64,000 nt of DNA, from contig JAILWY010000012.1 of the NCBI GenBank assembly GCA_022113835.1, forward strand, positions 7,750,001 to 7,814,000. The letters run 5' to 3'. The translations under genes and the position numbers were made by a program. A model generated the notes under the pieces. That model was not told the origin of the DNA. It saw nothing but the letters and a program-made list of their open reading frames with translations, and ran no database searches. How positions within the stretch are numbered: the first letter of the stretch is position 1; each line of letters starts with the position of its first letter. Shown here in pieces: positions 13,761 to 26,300 of this stretch. Origin of the DNA: Atopsyche davidsoni (taxonomy: Eukaryota; Arthropoda; Insecta; Trichoptera; Hydrobiosidae).

Positions 13761-16512
13761 TTTGGGAGTTGTTTATATAAAAATTATATTATACAGTTGG
13801 AAATTCATAAGATTGTTGATAAAGTATAAATTCAATTTTTTTTAAACTAACAAACATACTGTATTGTACAAATAAAGTCATGAGTATTTTAAATAGTTGT
13901 TTATTGTTTGTGCGGGTTTTGCAAATAATATTATTGGTTTATTTGTAGTTCTTTTAATTTTAAAAAACAATTTAAACACATAAAAATAAAAAAAGTCAAA
14001 ACTTTAAATTAACCTTTTATAGTCAGAAAGTACTTGTGGGAGCTCGAGTTGTATGTAAAACACACAAAGCAACGTCCCTTTTGTATAAAATTGTAAAAAT
14101 AATAGTTTTCCTGGAAGTCTTAAGTTACTCAACAAGTTACACTGAATAAGGAACAAACACGCTGTTTTTCCATTTGCTAAAATACTAGCGTGTCACGTTT
14201 TGTATTAGAATAATGGACGAAGTTATATGAATCATTACGCTGTTTTCATTAAAAATGAAATTTCTTTGCTGATACAAGACAACATGATAAAAAAGTATTG
14301 TTTGCATGCTTTCATGGTGCTCTGAAATAAAAATATTGCTCTATTTTCACAATAAAAGCCACAACAATTTTATGAGATCTGATTACATGTATATTTAAAA
14401 AACATTCCAATGCTTATTCTATTTATATCATAAGTAATAAGTTAAATATTTTTGACAAAGACTATGTGGTGGAATTCCATTTTAATATTGTGAATGAAAT
14501 ACTTCTGTCATTTTTCCACATTTTTAATTTGATCGGTGACCGGTTTCGCCATCGAAGATAGCCTTGTCCAGACCGAAAATATTGATGTCTGTGTGATAAA
14601 TTATTAAATACGAACGACTTGTCAAGTTCAGTTTCATTCTCAATATATTATATTCATAACTTAAGCCTTGAAGTGTTAGAAAGAAGAATGAAAACTGAGC
14701 AGGTGTTCGATTACAATAACTAACAATCCATGAAACTCAACACGTGTTAAATATAAGCCTTATCGATTCGTGAAACCTCTTTGTACTAAATTTACTTACA
14801 AACACGACCGTGTCCGTTTTTCCAAAACGCTTTATTTAAAATGTCACTATAAGGCGCCTGTGCTGTTATGAATTATTTATTGCAATAAATCCAAATAGAA
14901 CAAGAATAGGTTCTTTATCCTCATATTCGAGAGTAAAGGATTTTTTATTGGCACTTTGGGGAAAGTGGTGATTAATGTTTCTTGTTTCCAAAACTCGCAT
15001 CACTGCTCCGCGAGCCCTTGAAACATTCTAATAAATAATCTATAACTTATACATAATATATCATTACAATAAAATTTATCCCTCTTTCTGTGATTTCAAC
15101 TAAGTAATTTATTGCTTAACTTTGCCAAAATTGACTCCGATGTTTTATTAAATTTACCCTAGATTAATATTGAAGTATTTCATTAACAAATAAATCTGGA
15201 TTTAGCATTGGTTTGCCTGAATTATATATTGTGTAGGAATAGGCAGTGGACGGAGACCCAGATAGGTTTAATCAGTCGAAGTAGCGGGAGCGTATTTATG
15301 CGGCGGCGTTGACTCGTGCGCTCGCCCAGCTCGCCGGCCTACCTAGCAAAACACTGAAATTCATATTTATGGGAAACTTTGTACGAGATAATATCAGTGA
15401 GTAAATATTACTGCGGTCATTTTGGACAGCTTTGGGGCTACTTTTCTATATTATTACTGAAGCTGTGTTACATGTTAATTTATTATTACTTTGACATTAT
15501 ATTTACCCAACAAATGATATTGGAACATAACATTTTTTGAAAACTACCCAAATATTTTAACTTTAAATAAAAATGTATTATATAAAATAGGTGGACTCAT
15601 AAGAGCCATCTATTTGAATCGTTTTATATTTAAAAAAAAATGACTTGATAAAATACAGCACATTCATTTAATAACTAAACATTTATAATGACTAGAAATG
15701 GGAGAAGACTTGCCACAACCGGAATACGGAAAAAAACTACGATGAAGTGATTTTTCAGTATTACTACGCTCGACCTGTGTGTTGAACCGGTTGAAATAAC
15801 GCTTCTTCTGCTCGGATGGGGTGCACTATCCAACCCGCTAGACATTGCTCTTTCTGATGCAAAACCACAGAAAACAGTAATCAATGATAAAATTTTAAAC
15901 CTTTATTTTATTTCATATTTTTTTACAGCCCAATATAAATATTTCTTACCTAATAAAATTAACAACAAAACTACAAGGTTCTTTGAATAATTAATATTAT
16001 TATAATAATGTTCAATTTCCAACTACACGTTTTAGTAAAGATACAGGCGTCAACTTTGACACTTGCCGAACGGAGACCTTTTCATTTGCTGGACAGTAGT
16101 TGGCCATTATTCAAATGGGCCTTGAGCAAATCGATTTCCCGGCGGCCCGCACACCTGTAGGGCCGCTGCGCCCGGGCACTACAATCTTGTGGAAACACAA
16201 TCTGCCGTAAGGGCCTGCGATTTCAGGCGATCTGCCGCGAGGCCCCGAGGCCCTGGCGAGCAACAAAGGCTCCGTAAGACCCGGCTCCTGAAAAAAGCAC
16301 ATCGGGGAGAGCGGTTGGGAAAGGTCTTATATAACTCGCAAGGGGCGTTTCTTGAGTCGCTTCGATTTTCTTGCCACGTACATGAGCTGCAACCAGGGCT
16401 GAACTAATCGACAATACATTTGTTTTGTATTAGAAAACGTGATTCTTATTTAAAAATCTTTTTGTTTTATTTAGATTTTAATAGTAAATATTTATTATTG
16501 GCTTAAAACGTT

Positions 16513-16550
16513 TTAATTTTCTGTTACTTATTGAAGTAACAGAAAATTAA
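16513..16550. repeat. Perfect hairpin 1 of a tandem pair
   Basis: Arms TTAATTTTCTGTTACTT (16513-16529) and the exact reverse complement (16534-16550), 17 bp each, separated by the 4-base loop ATTG. It abuts a second hairpin of identical arm length and loop. Confidence 0.93.
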
Positions 16551-16588
16551 TTAGCTTAAATGTACATATTGATGTACATTTAAGCTAA
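16551..16588. repeat. Perfect hairpin 2 of a tandem pair
   Basis: Arms TTAGCTTAAATGTACAT (16551-16567) and the exact reverse complement (16572-16588), 17 bp each, again with loop ATTG. It follows hairpin 1 with no gap; the arm sequences of the two hairpins differ. No TIR element or gene was recognised around them. Confidence 0.93.
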
Positions 16589-19500
16589 TTTAAACGGTTT
16601 AAAAGACAACATAAATAATAATTTCTGAAGTCAATGACCTGTCTTGCTCTGCAGAGCTATCGAATCATAAGTCAAAAGATTTGGGCGAATTTAACGAAAA
16701 CCCTTTAAAATTAAAGATTACCCAGTGTTCTAGTGATAGTTGTGTAGTCTCTTAAATAGTTTGATTTATATTTTTATCATATTCTGTTTCTCTAAATGAT
16801 AAGTAAGTTTCATGATTAACTCACTTAATTTCCTTGCAAATGACGCATTTTGATGTTTTGTAGGTGATTTTCAATAATCTTAAAACAAATTTCTCCGAAA
16901 ATGAGACAATTACTCAAGAACAAATATTTTTTTGCATTTCTTATTATAAATTAGATGAATATTAAATAACAATTCAGAAATTACGAACTCTATTTCGAAA
17001 AATAAATAAAAATAGTCATCTTAAATATTAAAAAAAAATTGTAACCCGACACAAACATTTATCATAAAATCTATAAAAACAACAAAAAAATTAATTATAA
17101 AATAAAAAAAACACATTTATTTTCAATAAGCCTTTCCACGGTTGTCCCTTTGAGTTTTTCACAGCAAAAACGCGTTGATTACAGAGTTCCGTGTGTCGAG
17201 GGAGGCGGCGCACAATGAACAACTTGCCAAATTTTTCTTGCTCGAACAGGAAGATAATGTTGCAAATTACCAAGTTTTATTTTTTCATATCTTCATGACG
17301 ATATTAATTTCATTAGTAAAACAAATATAAAGAAAAGTTCAACAATTCAGTAACGGTAAAAAAAACATTAGGAGATATCATACACACCAGCCACATTATA
17401 CATATAGTATATTTAAGTTTTTTGATATTATTGTAATGGTTGGACGATTTTCTTTCATTTTTTTTTGGGAAATCAGTACATCAAGGCATTTAGATTGCGG
17501 TAGCTATTCAAGACTTTGTAGTTAAGCATGTTTGATCGATTGACATCTAAATCACGGTAATTGCTATTAACTTATGATCCTCTGTCTAACAAAGACTAAC
17601 AAACGTATGCTAAGTATAAATAATTAAATAATATATAATGTATTAAATATAAGTACTTGTGGTGCTACCAATTGTATATATTTAAGCCCATATACCTGAG
17701 ATTATTTTTTTGTCGCGCTTGCGATGAATCCAGCCCAGTGTGCTGGTCGGGCAGGCCCGGGGCGCGGGCACTTTGTATTCCCCTGCAGGATTCCACATTT
17801 AGAGCCTCCCCCCGACCCGCGCCGCCCTCGGGGGTCGCCGACCCGCGGGTCAGGGCCGCACGGGAACTAAACATTCATTTATCTCGCCGCGGAGCGAGGT
17901 CCCCAAAAGCGAGGCCCCGCGTAATTAAACCGCCGGGGACCGAACCAGAACGCATTATTATTTGGGTGGCGACTCTCACCGCACTCGGTATTGTCCGGAT
18001 AATAAATCTGAGGAATTAGGTACCTTGGATTTTATCATGCTCTTGTGTTTTGTCTGACCACATTTACAATGGATATTTTACCCTGTTATGACTTATTGTA
18101 ATGTTTAACATAAAAAAAAAACAAAAAGGAAGTTTTAATGTACATTTTCAATAAAAGGCTCGGACAAAACTAATATCAGTACTTCCGCGACAACAAAAGC
18201 TATGCATGTTTAGGATGATAGGTTAAATTAAAGTTCAATTAAAAGATATTATTTTTATAACTATCCTCACATTAACATCAGCGTACACAAGGGCATAAGT
18301 GCCGCAAAGGCAACCCTTGGACGTCTTTTGAAGAGTAAGTAGCTAGTCGTTTTGATAAAACTGAGTTCTTAAAGAGACGCTTGATTAAGGCGACTTTGTG
18401 GAAAATATACGAGTTACTATTTGAACTGCGTGACGAGGGATCACGTAGTATTTGTAAGTTCAAAAAAAAATTGAATACTTTTTGTGTGTAACATAAAAAA
18501 TCCTTTTGGTGAAAATTCATAATATTACAAAGAAGTTTTAATAAACATGTCTTAAGAAACTAGTAACCGGTTTTGTGTACGTTAATAACTAAAAATTACT
18601 ATTTTAAATAAGAATTGTTTTTTTATTACATAAATCTAAAATATTTTTTATAAGATAAAGTAAAATAGTGCACTAAACAGGGACCCACGTATTATAATTT
18701 ATCGTTTAGTATATGCCAATGTTTAATAAATGTTTCATCTATTTTTAATAAAAATAGGAAGATAAAAAAGGTCAAAAAGTTATTGTACTTTTCTTGTTGT
18801 AAAGTTGACTTGACGCTTCTGAATTTTTAGCTGAACTTTTTTTTGTGGGGGGGGGGATTAGTAAGGATATTCCTAAAATAAAAACGCAAGAAAGCTGATA
18901 AAATATTTTTAATAAAAAAAATTAATTCAATATTTATCTCCGCTAAAATACAATTAACATTGAAATAATATTTTATTATACTTAAAACAGTTTTATTTTC
19001 ATTCAAATAATATTATTGCCTTGTTATTCATTCCTTATTTTTCTAAGTCTCTATTTTTGTACTTAGTCTATCGATTTACTGCGAAAGTTTTAAGTTAGGA
19101 TATTATCTTTATAGAGTTGCTTCTGCAGTAGATCGACTTTGCTTTAGTAGTTGCCAGCACTGGCAACTTGAAGTCGGGGCCATTTCAAATTGAAATGCTG
19201 TTTTTCCCGATACTCAAGTCCTTGTTTGTGACTTTATTGGTCGCCATGAAGTTAATAGTTGCTAACATGCTGAATTTATCTAGGACTTACTCTACAATGT
19301 TTACTGAGTGTCTCTTTATACTACTTCGTCAAAACATATTACTCAGTATTTATTATTGTCAAAATACATTACGTAACGGTTTACTAACTGTCGCATTTAC
19401 CAAAAAATAACTTGACAAATTTTTGTTTTCCAACACAACAATAGGAAATGGTTCAGTGTTTGTTCGTATAAAAATATTTAAAAATTAAAAGCCCTAAACA

Positions 19501-19640
19501 ACGGAAATCTCATTGACCAACTTATATGTATGTGAATAATCAAGCCCATAACATTATATAAAATTAAAGAAACCTTAATATTTCCTAAAGAAATTTTACA
19601 CTTGTGCTTATAATTTTTTTCATGAATATCCTACTACATA

Positions 19641-20320
19641 CGTAGGCGGTTCGGGGTATACCCGACCTAACATAGATAGCGTTATCGTAGAACAAAATCG
19701 CTATTATTTTTGACATCTGCCATCCTTCAGATGACACACTGATGACAGTTTTGTTTTGGCAGCCATAAACGTGAAGAGTCTTTTGCGATTTGTGAAAAAT
19801 GCAAAAAATTGAGTATCGTTCAGTGATTAAGTTCCTTCATTTGAAAGAGAAAAACAATGTGGAAATCAAAGTTAAGTTGGATTATTGGACCGTTTTGATG
19901 CCAAACTGAACAAAAAACGCCCCGGAATGGCCCTAAAAAAAGTGCTCTTCACTAAGACAACACACCGGCGCACAGGTCAGCCATTGCAATGGCAAAATTA
20001 CGCCATTTAGACTACAAACTGGTCGACCACTCACCATATTTGCCAGATTTGGCTGCCAGCGACTTTTTCCTGTTCCCAAACCTGAAGAAATGGCTCGGAG
20101 GACGTCGCTTTGTCACAAATGATGAAGTCATGATCGAAACTTCGCACTATTTCGAGGACCTCGACAAATTCTACTATTCAGAAGGGAAAAAAAATTGGAA
20201 CATCGTCTTGAAAAGTGTATCGCCCTAGAAGGGACCTAAGTTGAAAAATAAATGTTCAAAATTTTAAAAATGTTGCGTTTTCTTCTTTAGGCCTGAATGA
20301 AATACATCAAACGGCCCTCG
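19641..20320 (+). mobile_element. Internally deleted mariner element
   Basis: A 680-bp relic with imperfect inverted ends (CGTAGGCGGTTCGGGGTAT at the left; the right end reverse-complements to CGAGGGCCGTTTGATGTAT) and TA on both sides (19639-19640 and 20321-20322), as expected for Tc1/mariner insertion. Full-length mariners are about 1.3 kb, so roughly half is missing. It contains both ends of a mariner transposase but not the middle. It is non-autonomous and lies in the non-coding region upstream of the recognised exons. Confidence 0.88.
19799..20228 (+). pseudogene. Broken mariner transposase (DD34D type)
   Basis: An ATG at 19799 opens the typical mariner N-terminus (MQKIEYRSVIKFLHLK), part of the helix-turn-helix DNA-binding region, but it stops after about 36 codons. 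After a large internal deletion and a frameshift the C-terminal part resumes. DNTPAHRS contains the second catalytic Asp and, 34 residues on, PDLAASDFFLF contains the third, the DD34D spacing of mariner. The C-terminal frame from 19989 then reads through PNLKKWLGG, NDEV and YFEDLDK and ends at 20228. The first catalytic Asp region is gone. Stops, frameshift and deletion make it inactive. Confidence 0.9.
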
Positions 20321-20322
20321 TA

Positions 20323-23300
20323 CAAGAAGATTGATTCGTGTTTATGATTGGACACACTTTAAATTATTTATTTTTCTTTTATTTCATTTACAATTTCTTA
20401 GGATGCTATAAACGCAATTTTTATTATGTAAATTACATTAAAAATACTGAATATTTACTTCATTTTTGTATAATTTATCAATTTGTGCTTAAATATTTAG
20501 GTTGAATTTAAAACATCATCGTTATCAAATAATTATCTTAAAAATCTATTTTTTGTTTAAATAATAAAATCGATTAATTTTTTTATTTAAATAAGTTTGA
20601 CTTTTCATTTTGCAATAAAACGCCACAAATGCGGTGAATTTCAATGAAAGTTTTTGATCCACAAAGACAAAGGAATTTCTTTAAACCGAGCGAAACTCCG
20701 GAGCAAAATAATGTGCATTTAATTTTATGAAAACTTTGTTACTTCTTGATAATACAGAAGCGTAATCAAAAGGAATAATAAAATAAGTCGTGAAACTTTC
20801 AAATTAACATTCAGTGCGGGAGAACCGTTTTCTGTTATGTTGTGTTTCCTTCTTTATGTATTTTTGTGTCTCTGCCCCAATTCGTAGCGAATTTTCCTCT
20901 TCGCTTTTCCGATTCAAATAGGTCGTTCAGCTCCCGGCGCCGGGAAACTAGGTCATGGATTTCGGGGATCAAAGGGCCGTTATTCTTCCTCTCATATTAT
21001 GTAACGTCTCTTCAGAACGGTATCGGCAGCACATCTGTCGGACCAGCACCGCTCGCAAGCGTCCTAATTTAAGACTTTTCTATTTCACAAAAAAACATTT
21101 CCACTTCCTTGTATGTGACATTCCATGATTTTGTCTAATAAAGTACGGATTTCAGATATTTCGTATTAAATTGGTTGCTTGCAATTATTATAATAAAATT
21201 AATTCATTTCAAATTCACTAATCTGTTTAGTATAATATTTTTAATCCAAATAATTTGTTTTTGCATTTCAAGAGCTTTTCAGTTTACAATTAAAAATAAT
21301 CAAATGGTTGTTATCTCAGAACCATTGCGCTTTTGTTTTTTTTTTTTTCAATATAGAGTTAAACAAATTAAACTGGTGTGTCGTTGATTAAATGTATTTC
21401 GTAATATCTTCAATGCAAACAGTTATCTTTGTTAACTACAAAAATGCTGTACAAACACGTTGCGGTAATGAAGAGTCTCTTAAATAATACCGGCAAGATT
21501 AATGCTCCAGTGCCATCATACGTAAAGCTGTCTCACATTAAAACTTTAAAGAGGTGATTTAACACGCTGATAATATGATTGTTGACGGTTGCTATGAACA
21601 GTTTGTTGATTAAATATTATATGACTATGCAAAATTGTTATTGTCACTATAAACTGAAGGTACTTCTATTATCATTTCCTAAATAATGCATTTTATAAAA
21701 AAAAATTACGTCACGTCTAGGTGGCCGTATTTTTTGTATCAATTGTTTTCTTCTTTGAAGGTCTTGCTCTTTGTTTTTGGTTTTAACTATTCAATGTATA
21801 ATTGAATACTAGAAACTAAAAACAATAATGTAGAATATGTATTTTTTAATTTTATTCATACTTGTCATTTTAATTCCGACTAATATGTTTAAGGTAAGCT
21901 AAGGTTATTATTTGGACTATGCATCCACTGTCTTTGAATATAGTTGCAACCATCCCCGATATGTTTTTCTATCAGTGGTAGAATTCGGAATACCTCAGAT
22001 GAAACGGGCTGTTATGGTGTCGGCAGTATTCGCGTCAAGGTTGGAATTCCACAGCGTCAGGCTTGCCAACATTCCTCACAGCAAAATTATTGAAGTGGTT
22101 TCCGAGCAGGAATACGAACAAGGGTAGGGAAGCTGACATAAGTTATTACGGTGGATTAAGGATTTAGTGCCTTGCTCGCTCGTACTTCACGGCGGACGTA
22201 AGAACCGTGAATACAACAAACTTCACTAAGACTCTAGTAATAAGAAATTCATTAACAAATCCTACCTTTGAATAACTGCTTACTGTTAGTGTACTGTTAA
22301 TTTAACACATAGATTTTTTACGGATGAGTGAAACTCCGAATATCCTCCCGTTAAGTTTGTGCTTCGTGTGATCATTTAAAATGTTTCTTTGTTGTTTTTA
22401 CACGGGTAGAAATAATTTTATTTTTTATTTTTACTAGTCAACATAGAGCTCAACATCCGCTTTAGAGTTTGTCTATAAAGATAATCTTAATAAAGAAAAA
22501 TATAAATAAGCTATTTTTTTTTGAAAGGTGTATACTCATAGGTAATAAGGAAGATTTACTAATTATCATTATAATTTAAATGAATGAAAAGTGCTAGTTA
22601 CACATACAAAATATATGTAATTACTGGCGTGGGCTATTTTTTAAAAGTAAAATTTAAAACAACAAAACGCTTTTTAATTGAAGTTTGACTTATTATTATT
22701 TCATAAATAATTTCATTGAATAAGTTATTAGACCATAAAATTTTATATCCAATCACTTAAGATATGTATTCTCAAAAAATATCTACATATTTTTTAGTGC
22801 ATAATTAGACGATTTATATAAAAATGAGTTATTTATATTGAGGTTCGTTTTTCACTTAAAAAAATAATCAGTAATCAATTGGCGGATATTTTGACATAAA
22901 GAATTATATATTGTAAAACAAATAATTAAAAAAGCATTTAAAACTTAAATGGGTTTGCAATCATGAATAGTTTTGCTAAGCCTTATACACGACTGAGGCT
23001 ACTGGGTATTGATGCCAGCGGTGGGCCTCACTAAATGAAATGTCACGGTTGCGTAATGATGCCCAGGACCAACATCCCCACTCCGCGTAAGGGGTTGGTT
23101 TTGGGGAGACCCACTCCTTGTCCAAGTGGAGAACTAATGCTTCTAAGTTCGTGCGGCTCGAACATTCCTAGCGAACCGAAACAAACTTCTGCTCATAGTT
23201 CAAATCATAAAATAACGCCATTTTAGATTGTAACCTTATTATCGTGATGTTTAATTAATATTTAATTACGCAACTAATTAGTTTTTTTTTTATAATAAAT

Positions 23301-26300
23301 TGAATACGTTTAAGCCAAAAATAAAGTCAAGGTATGTTTGTAAAAGCTTTTCATAAGGAAAAGTTCATATCATGAGTACGCAGGGGAATACTTTGAGAGC
23401 GACTGCCTCTGCCGTGTCTCTCTGCACGAAAATACACAAGCTTTCGAATTTGTGTTCAGTTAATTCAATTTATATACACAACTTTGTTTGAAATAAAACT
23501 ACACAATCTAACATAATCTTAAAAATAACTTTTGTATAAACCTTTGCAAATCTTCAATTAACATATTCATAAATTATGTATTCGTTAAAAAAATATTATG
23601 ACTGCATTGCGTTTTATAACGAACAGTATACTAGAAATGCATCGGTTCTAATTATTCAGCGCAGAAAACTTGAATAAATTTAACAACATAAAATATCTCT
23701 GGAGAATTTGAATCCTGAATGGGATCTCTTTTGTATATTTTCTTGCTAAAGAGATAAGTTTCACTGCAGCTGTTGAGACAATTGGATTGCTGTGAAATGC
23801 AATTACAGTTGCCAGGAGACGCCAGAAGGAACAAAATTTTACGCAAAATAAATCACAGCTAAACAAGCGAATCTGATTGCGAGACTGTGATCACGTGCTG
23901 CCAATTAGTTGAATGCCTTGCCAATTTTCCCTGCCAATGGGTGACCAGGCACAATATTTTTTTTTTTTTGTCTGTTTAAATTGTTTCCGAATAAGTGATT
24001 GAGGAAAGAACGAAATCAATTACACGGGTAATTTATTTTAAATAAAAATATCCCATAAACGCAGCAGAGAAATTTTAAAGCTTTCTTTTGTATTTAATTA
24101 ATACTGAGTGTTTTTTTAGTCAAAGTAATGAAAGATATACAGAATAAAAGCTTAAAAAAAGAATTTAAAACGTTAACATATCAAGAGATGTTTTTGTCTT
24201 CGACATTTAATAAGCATTGATGTTAGTTAAAACTCCCTCGTATTTCTTATAAGTTTCGTTTTATATATATTTACACGTTTATTAGACACGTTTGGTTTTA
24301 TATATATATATATCCTTTAAAAAATTGTAAAGGACATTTCACGTTTTCAAAAATTAAAAAATATATATTACTTCCGATATGTTAACGTCAAGAAAATACT
24401 TTAACATAAAATAAAATAAAAACCTTACAGAACATTATTCTTTGTTTGTCAAGATCACGTTTAGCCAAAAGCTCCGGTTTTTACCTTTCCGAACGCCTCC
24501 ATTCACACATGAAGTAAGCTTCACTTCCATTCAGTAAATCCCAATAAATATGCAGGGGATTTGTTCACAAAAAATAATAGATAACGGCCGTTCGATTCCA
24601 TACCACGTTTTCCCACAACCTTCTCCCGATCGTACACAAATACGGAGGGTAATATTTTTGCCTTCATCGGTTCGACGCGCAGGACTGCGAGCGGGGGAGA
24701 ACAAAAAGTGCCACACACCGGGGCTTGGAAAAAGGGAAGCACTGAAGCATCGAGAACATCTTTTTATCGAACTTTCCGATCTACGGCCGTAAAATATTGA
24801 ACTGTTATTTTTGAAAATTTTAATATTCTTGACGTTATATATTTTATAAAAAGATATATACAAATCTATAAATTTTAATGGGGTGTTACTATGAAAATAT
24901 TAACTGATGCATTCACTAATGGCACTTTTGAAAACTTATTGCAAACATCCTACATTTTCCTTCATCACCATTTTTTACTAACACTGCATTTCGAATACTT
25001 ATAATTTTATCTCTTTCTTTTGTAAATTTAAATTTTATAAAAATCAATTATTAACGATCTAAACTAAAAATGTTAAGAATGCAAATAATTTATATATATT
25101 TTACTTCCTCATTGTTTAAAATAAACTTTTTCATAATCTGTTGGGAAACGTTGTTCATTGGTTTATATTTGTAATCTGACAAAAATATTTCAATATTCTC
25201 TGCTATTTGCATTATTATGGTTTAACAAAATTGTAATTTTACATGTGTATTTTTTTAAAATTCATTATATGACTTTTCTTACAATATAATGTGATTGCTG
25301 TAAATTTTAATTAAAAAACATATTTAATAAGCATAACACAATAAACAATTTACTTAGTTGAACACAAACAAAACGTTAATAAAAACGAGGAAGCATGTTC
25401 ACCCTGCGGTTGGGTATGACCGGGGCTCACGTATTCGTACTGCACCGCAACTTGCATCTATTTCCATACGGACCGCGGCCTGTACCAGCCCCACTACTCC
25501 CGGCGCCCCCCTAGCCAAGCAAACTTTAAACTTTAAAGCCGTCATTATCACCGGACATTAACACTGAATTTATTGACCGAAGCTTTAATCGCCGTCCCTT
25601 GCAGCGAGTGCGCTCCCCGTGGACTGCGCGGTGCTTAATTTGATTTGTGCACGCGTGACGAACGCTTTGCATTTTTACGAGCTATATAAAGTGATTAAAG
25701 AAAATATCGCAAAAACCATACGATAATTGTGAATTAAACAGATTTTACTTTATTGATTTAAATAGTACCAATATCATTTTTAATATATTTTTCTATAGTA
25801 CATATCTATTTATTTCTTAATAACTCTTTGAGTAAACTCATGTATGTAATTTTTTTTTTTAGATTGTAAGCAAAATAAGGGATCCATTAAATATCACAAA
25901 CATTGACCTTTTGTTACTTTTGGTAAACTGACATTTTTATTTGGAATATGAAACCAAGAAGCACATTTACTTTGATTACACATAAAAACATTTTCAACCG
26001 AAATCACTTATTTATAAATATAATATGACATAATTTCAAAATGTTTGGTAAGTTGTAGTAGTTTGTTAATTGGAAGGAAAACAGCTAATGAATAACCCCA
26101 TTTAAGTGTATAAGCTCTGCTTTAAGTCATCGGCTCTTGCGGAATACTCTAAAAATACTGCGGGAAGGCTACTTGTTGAAAAAGTGGGAGAATTAACGAG
26201 GCTCTCTTTGAAACCGCCAAGTGCTGCGGAAGTAAGGAGCATTCAGATTAAGCTTTGAGCTCTTGATTTAACCATTGGAAATGTTTTCAAAGAAAAATTT

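Larger units (their letters stand above)
11236..19640. other. Non-coding AT-rich DNA with many GC patches
   Basis: No coding exon recognised. GC patches at about 12425-12530, 13140-13260, 13440-13640, 15240-15345, 16110-16400 and 17715-17975. The last two keep open frames in several frames but show no protein motif or matched splice phases. Confidence 0.6.

Noticed and set aside
15685..15850. Third Helitron starting at CTAGAAATG near 15.69 kb
   Set aside because: It shares only the first bases; there is no hairpin next to the end and no TCTACTATAATA partner end downstream.
17715..18019. Coding exon in the GC-rich patch near 17.8 kb
   Set aside because: Open frames exist on both strands but have no conserved motif and no convincing acceptor/donor pair in phase.
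21912..22127. 71-codon frame as a gene remnant
   Set aside because: No recognisable domain, no splice signals, and length within chance expectation for a GC-richer patch.
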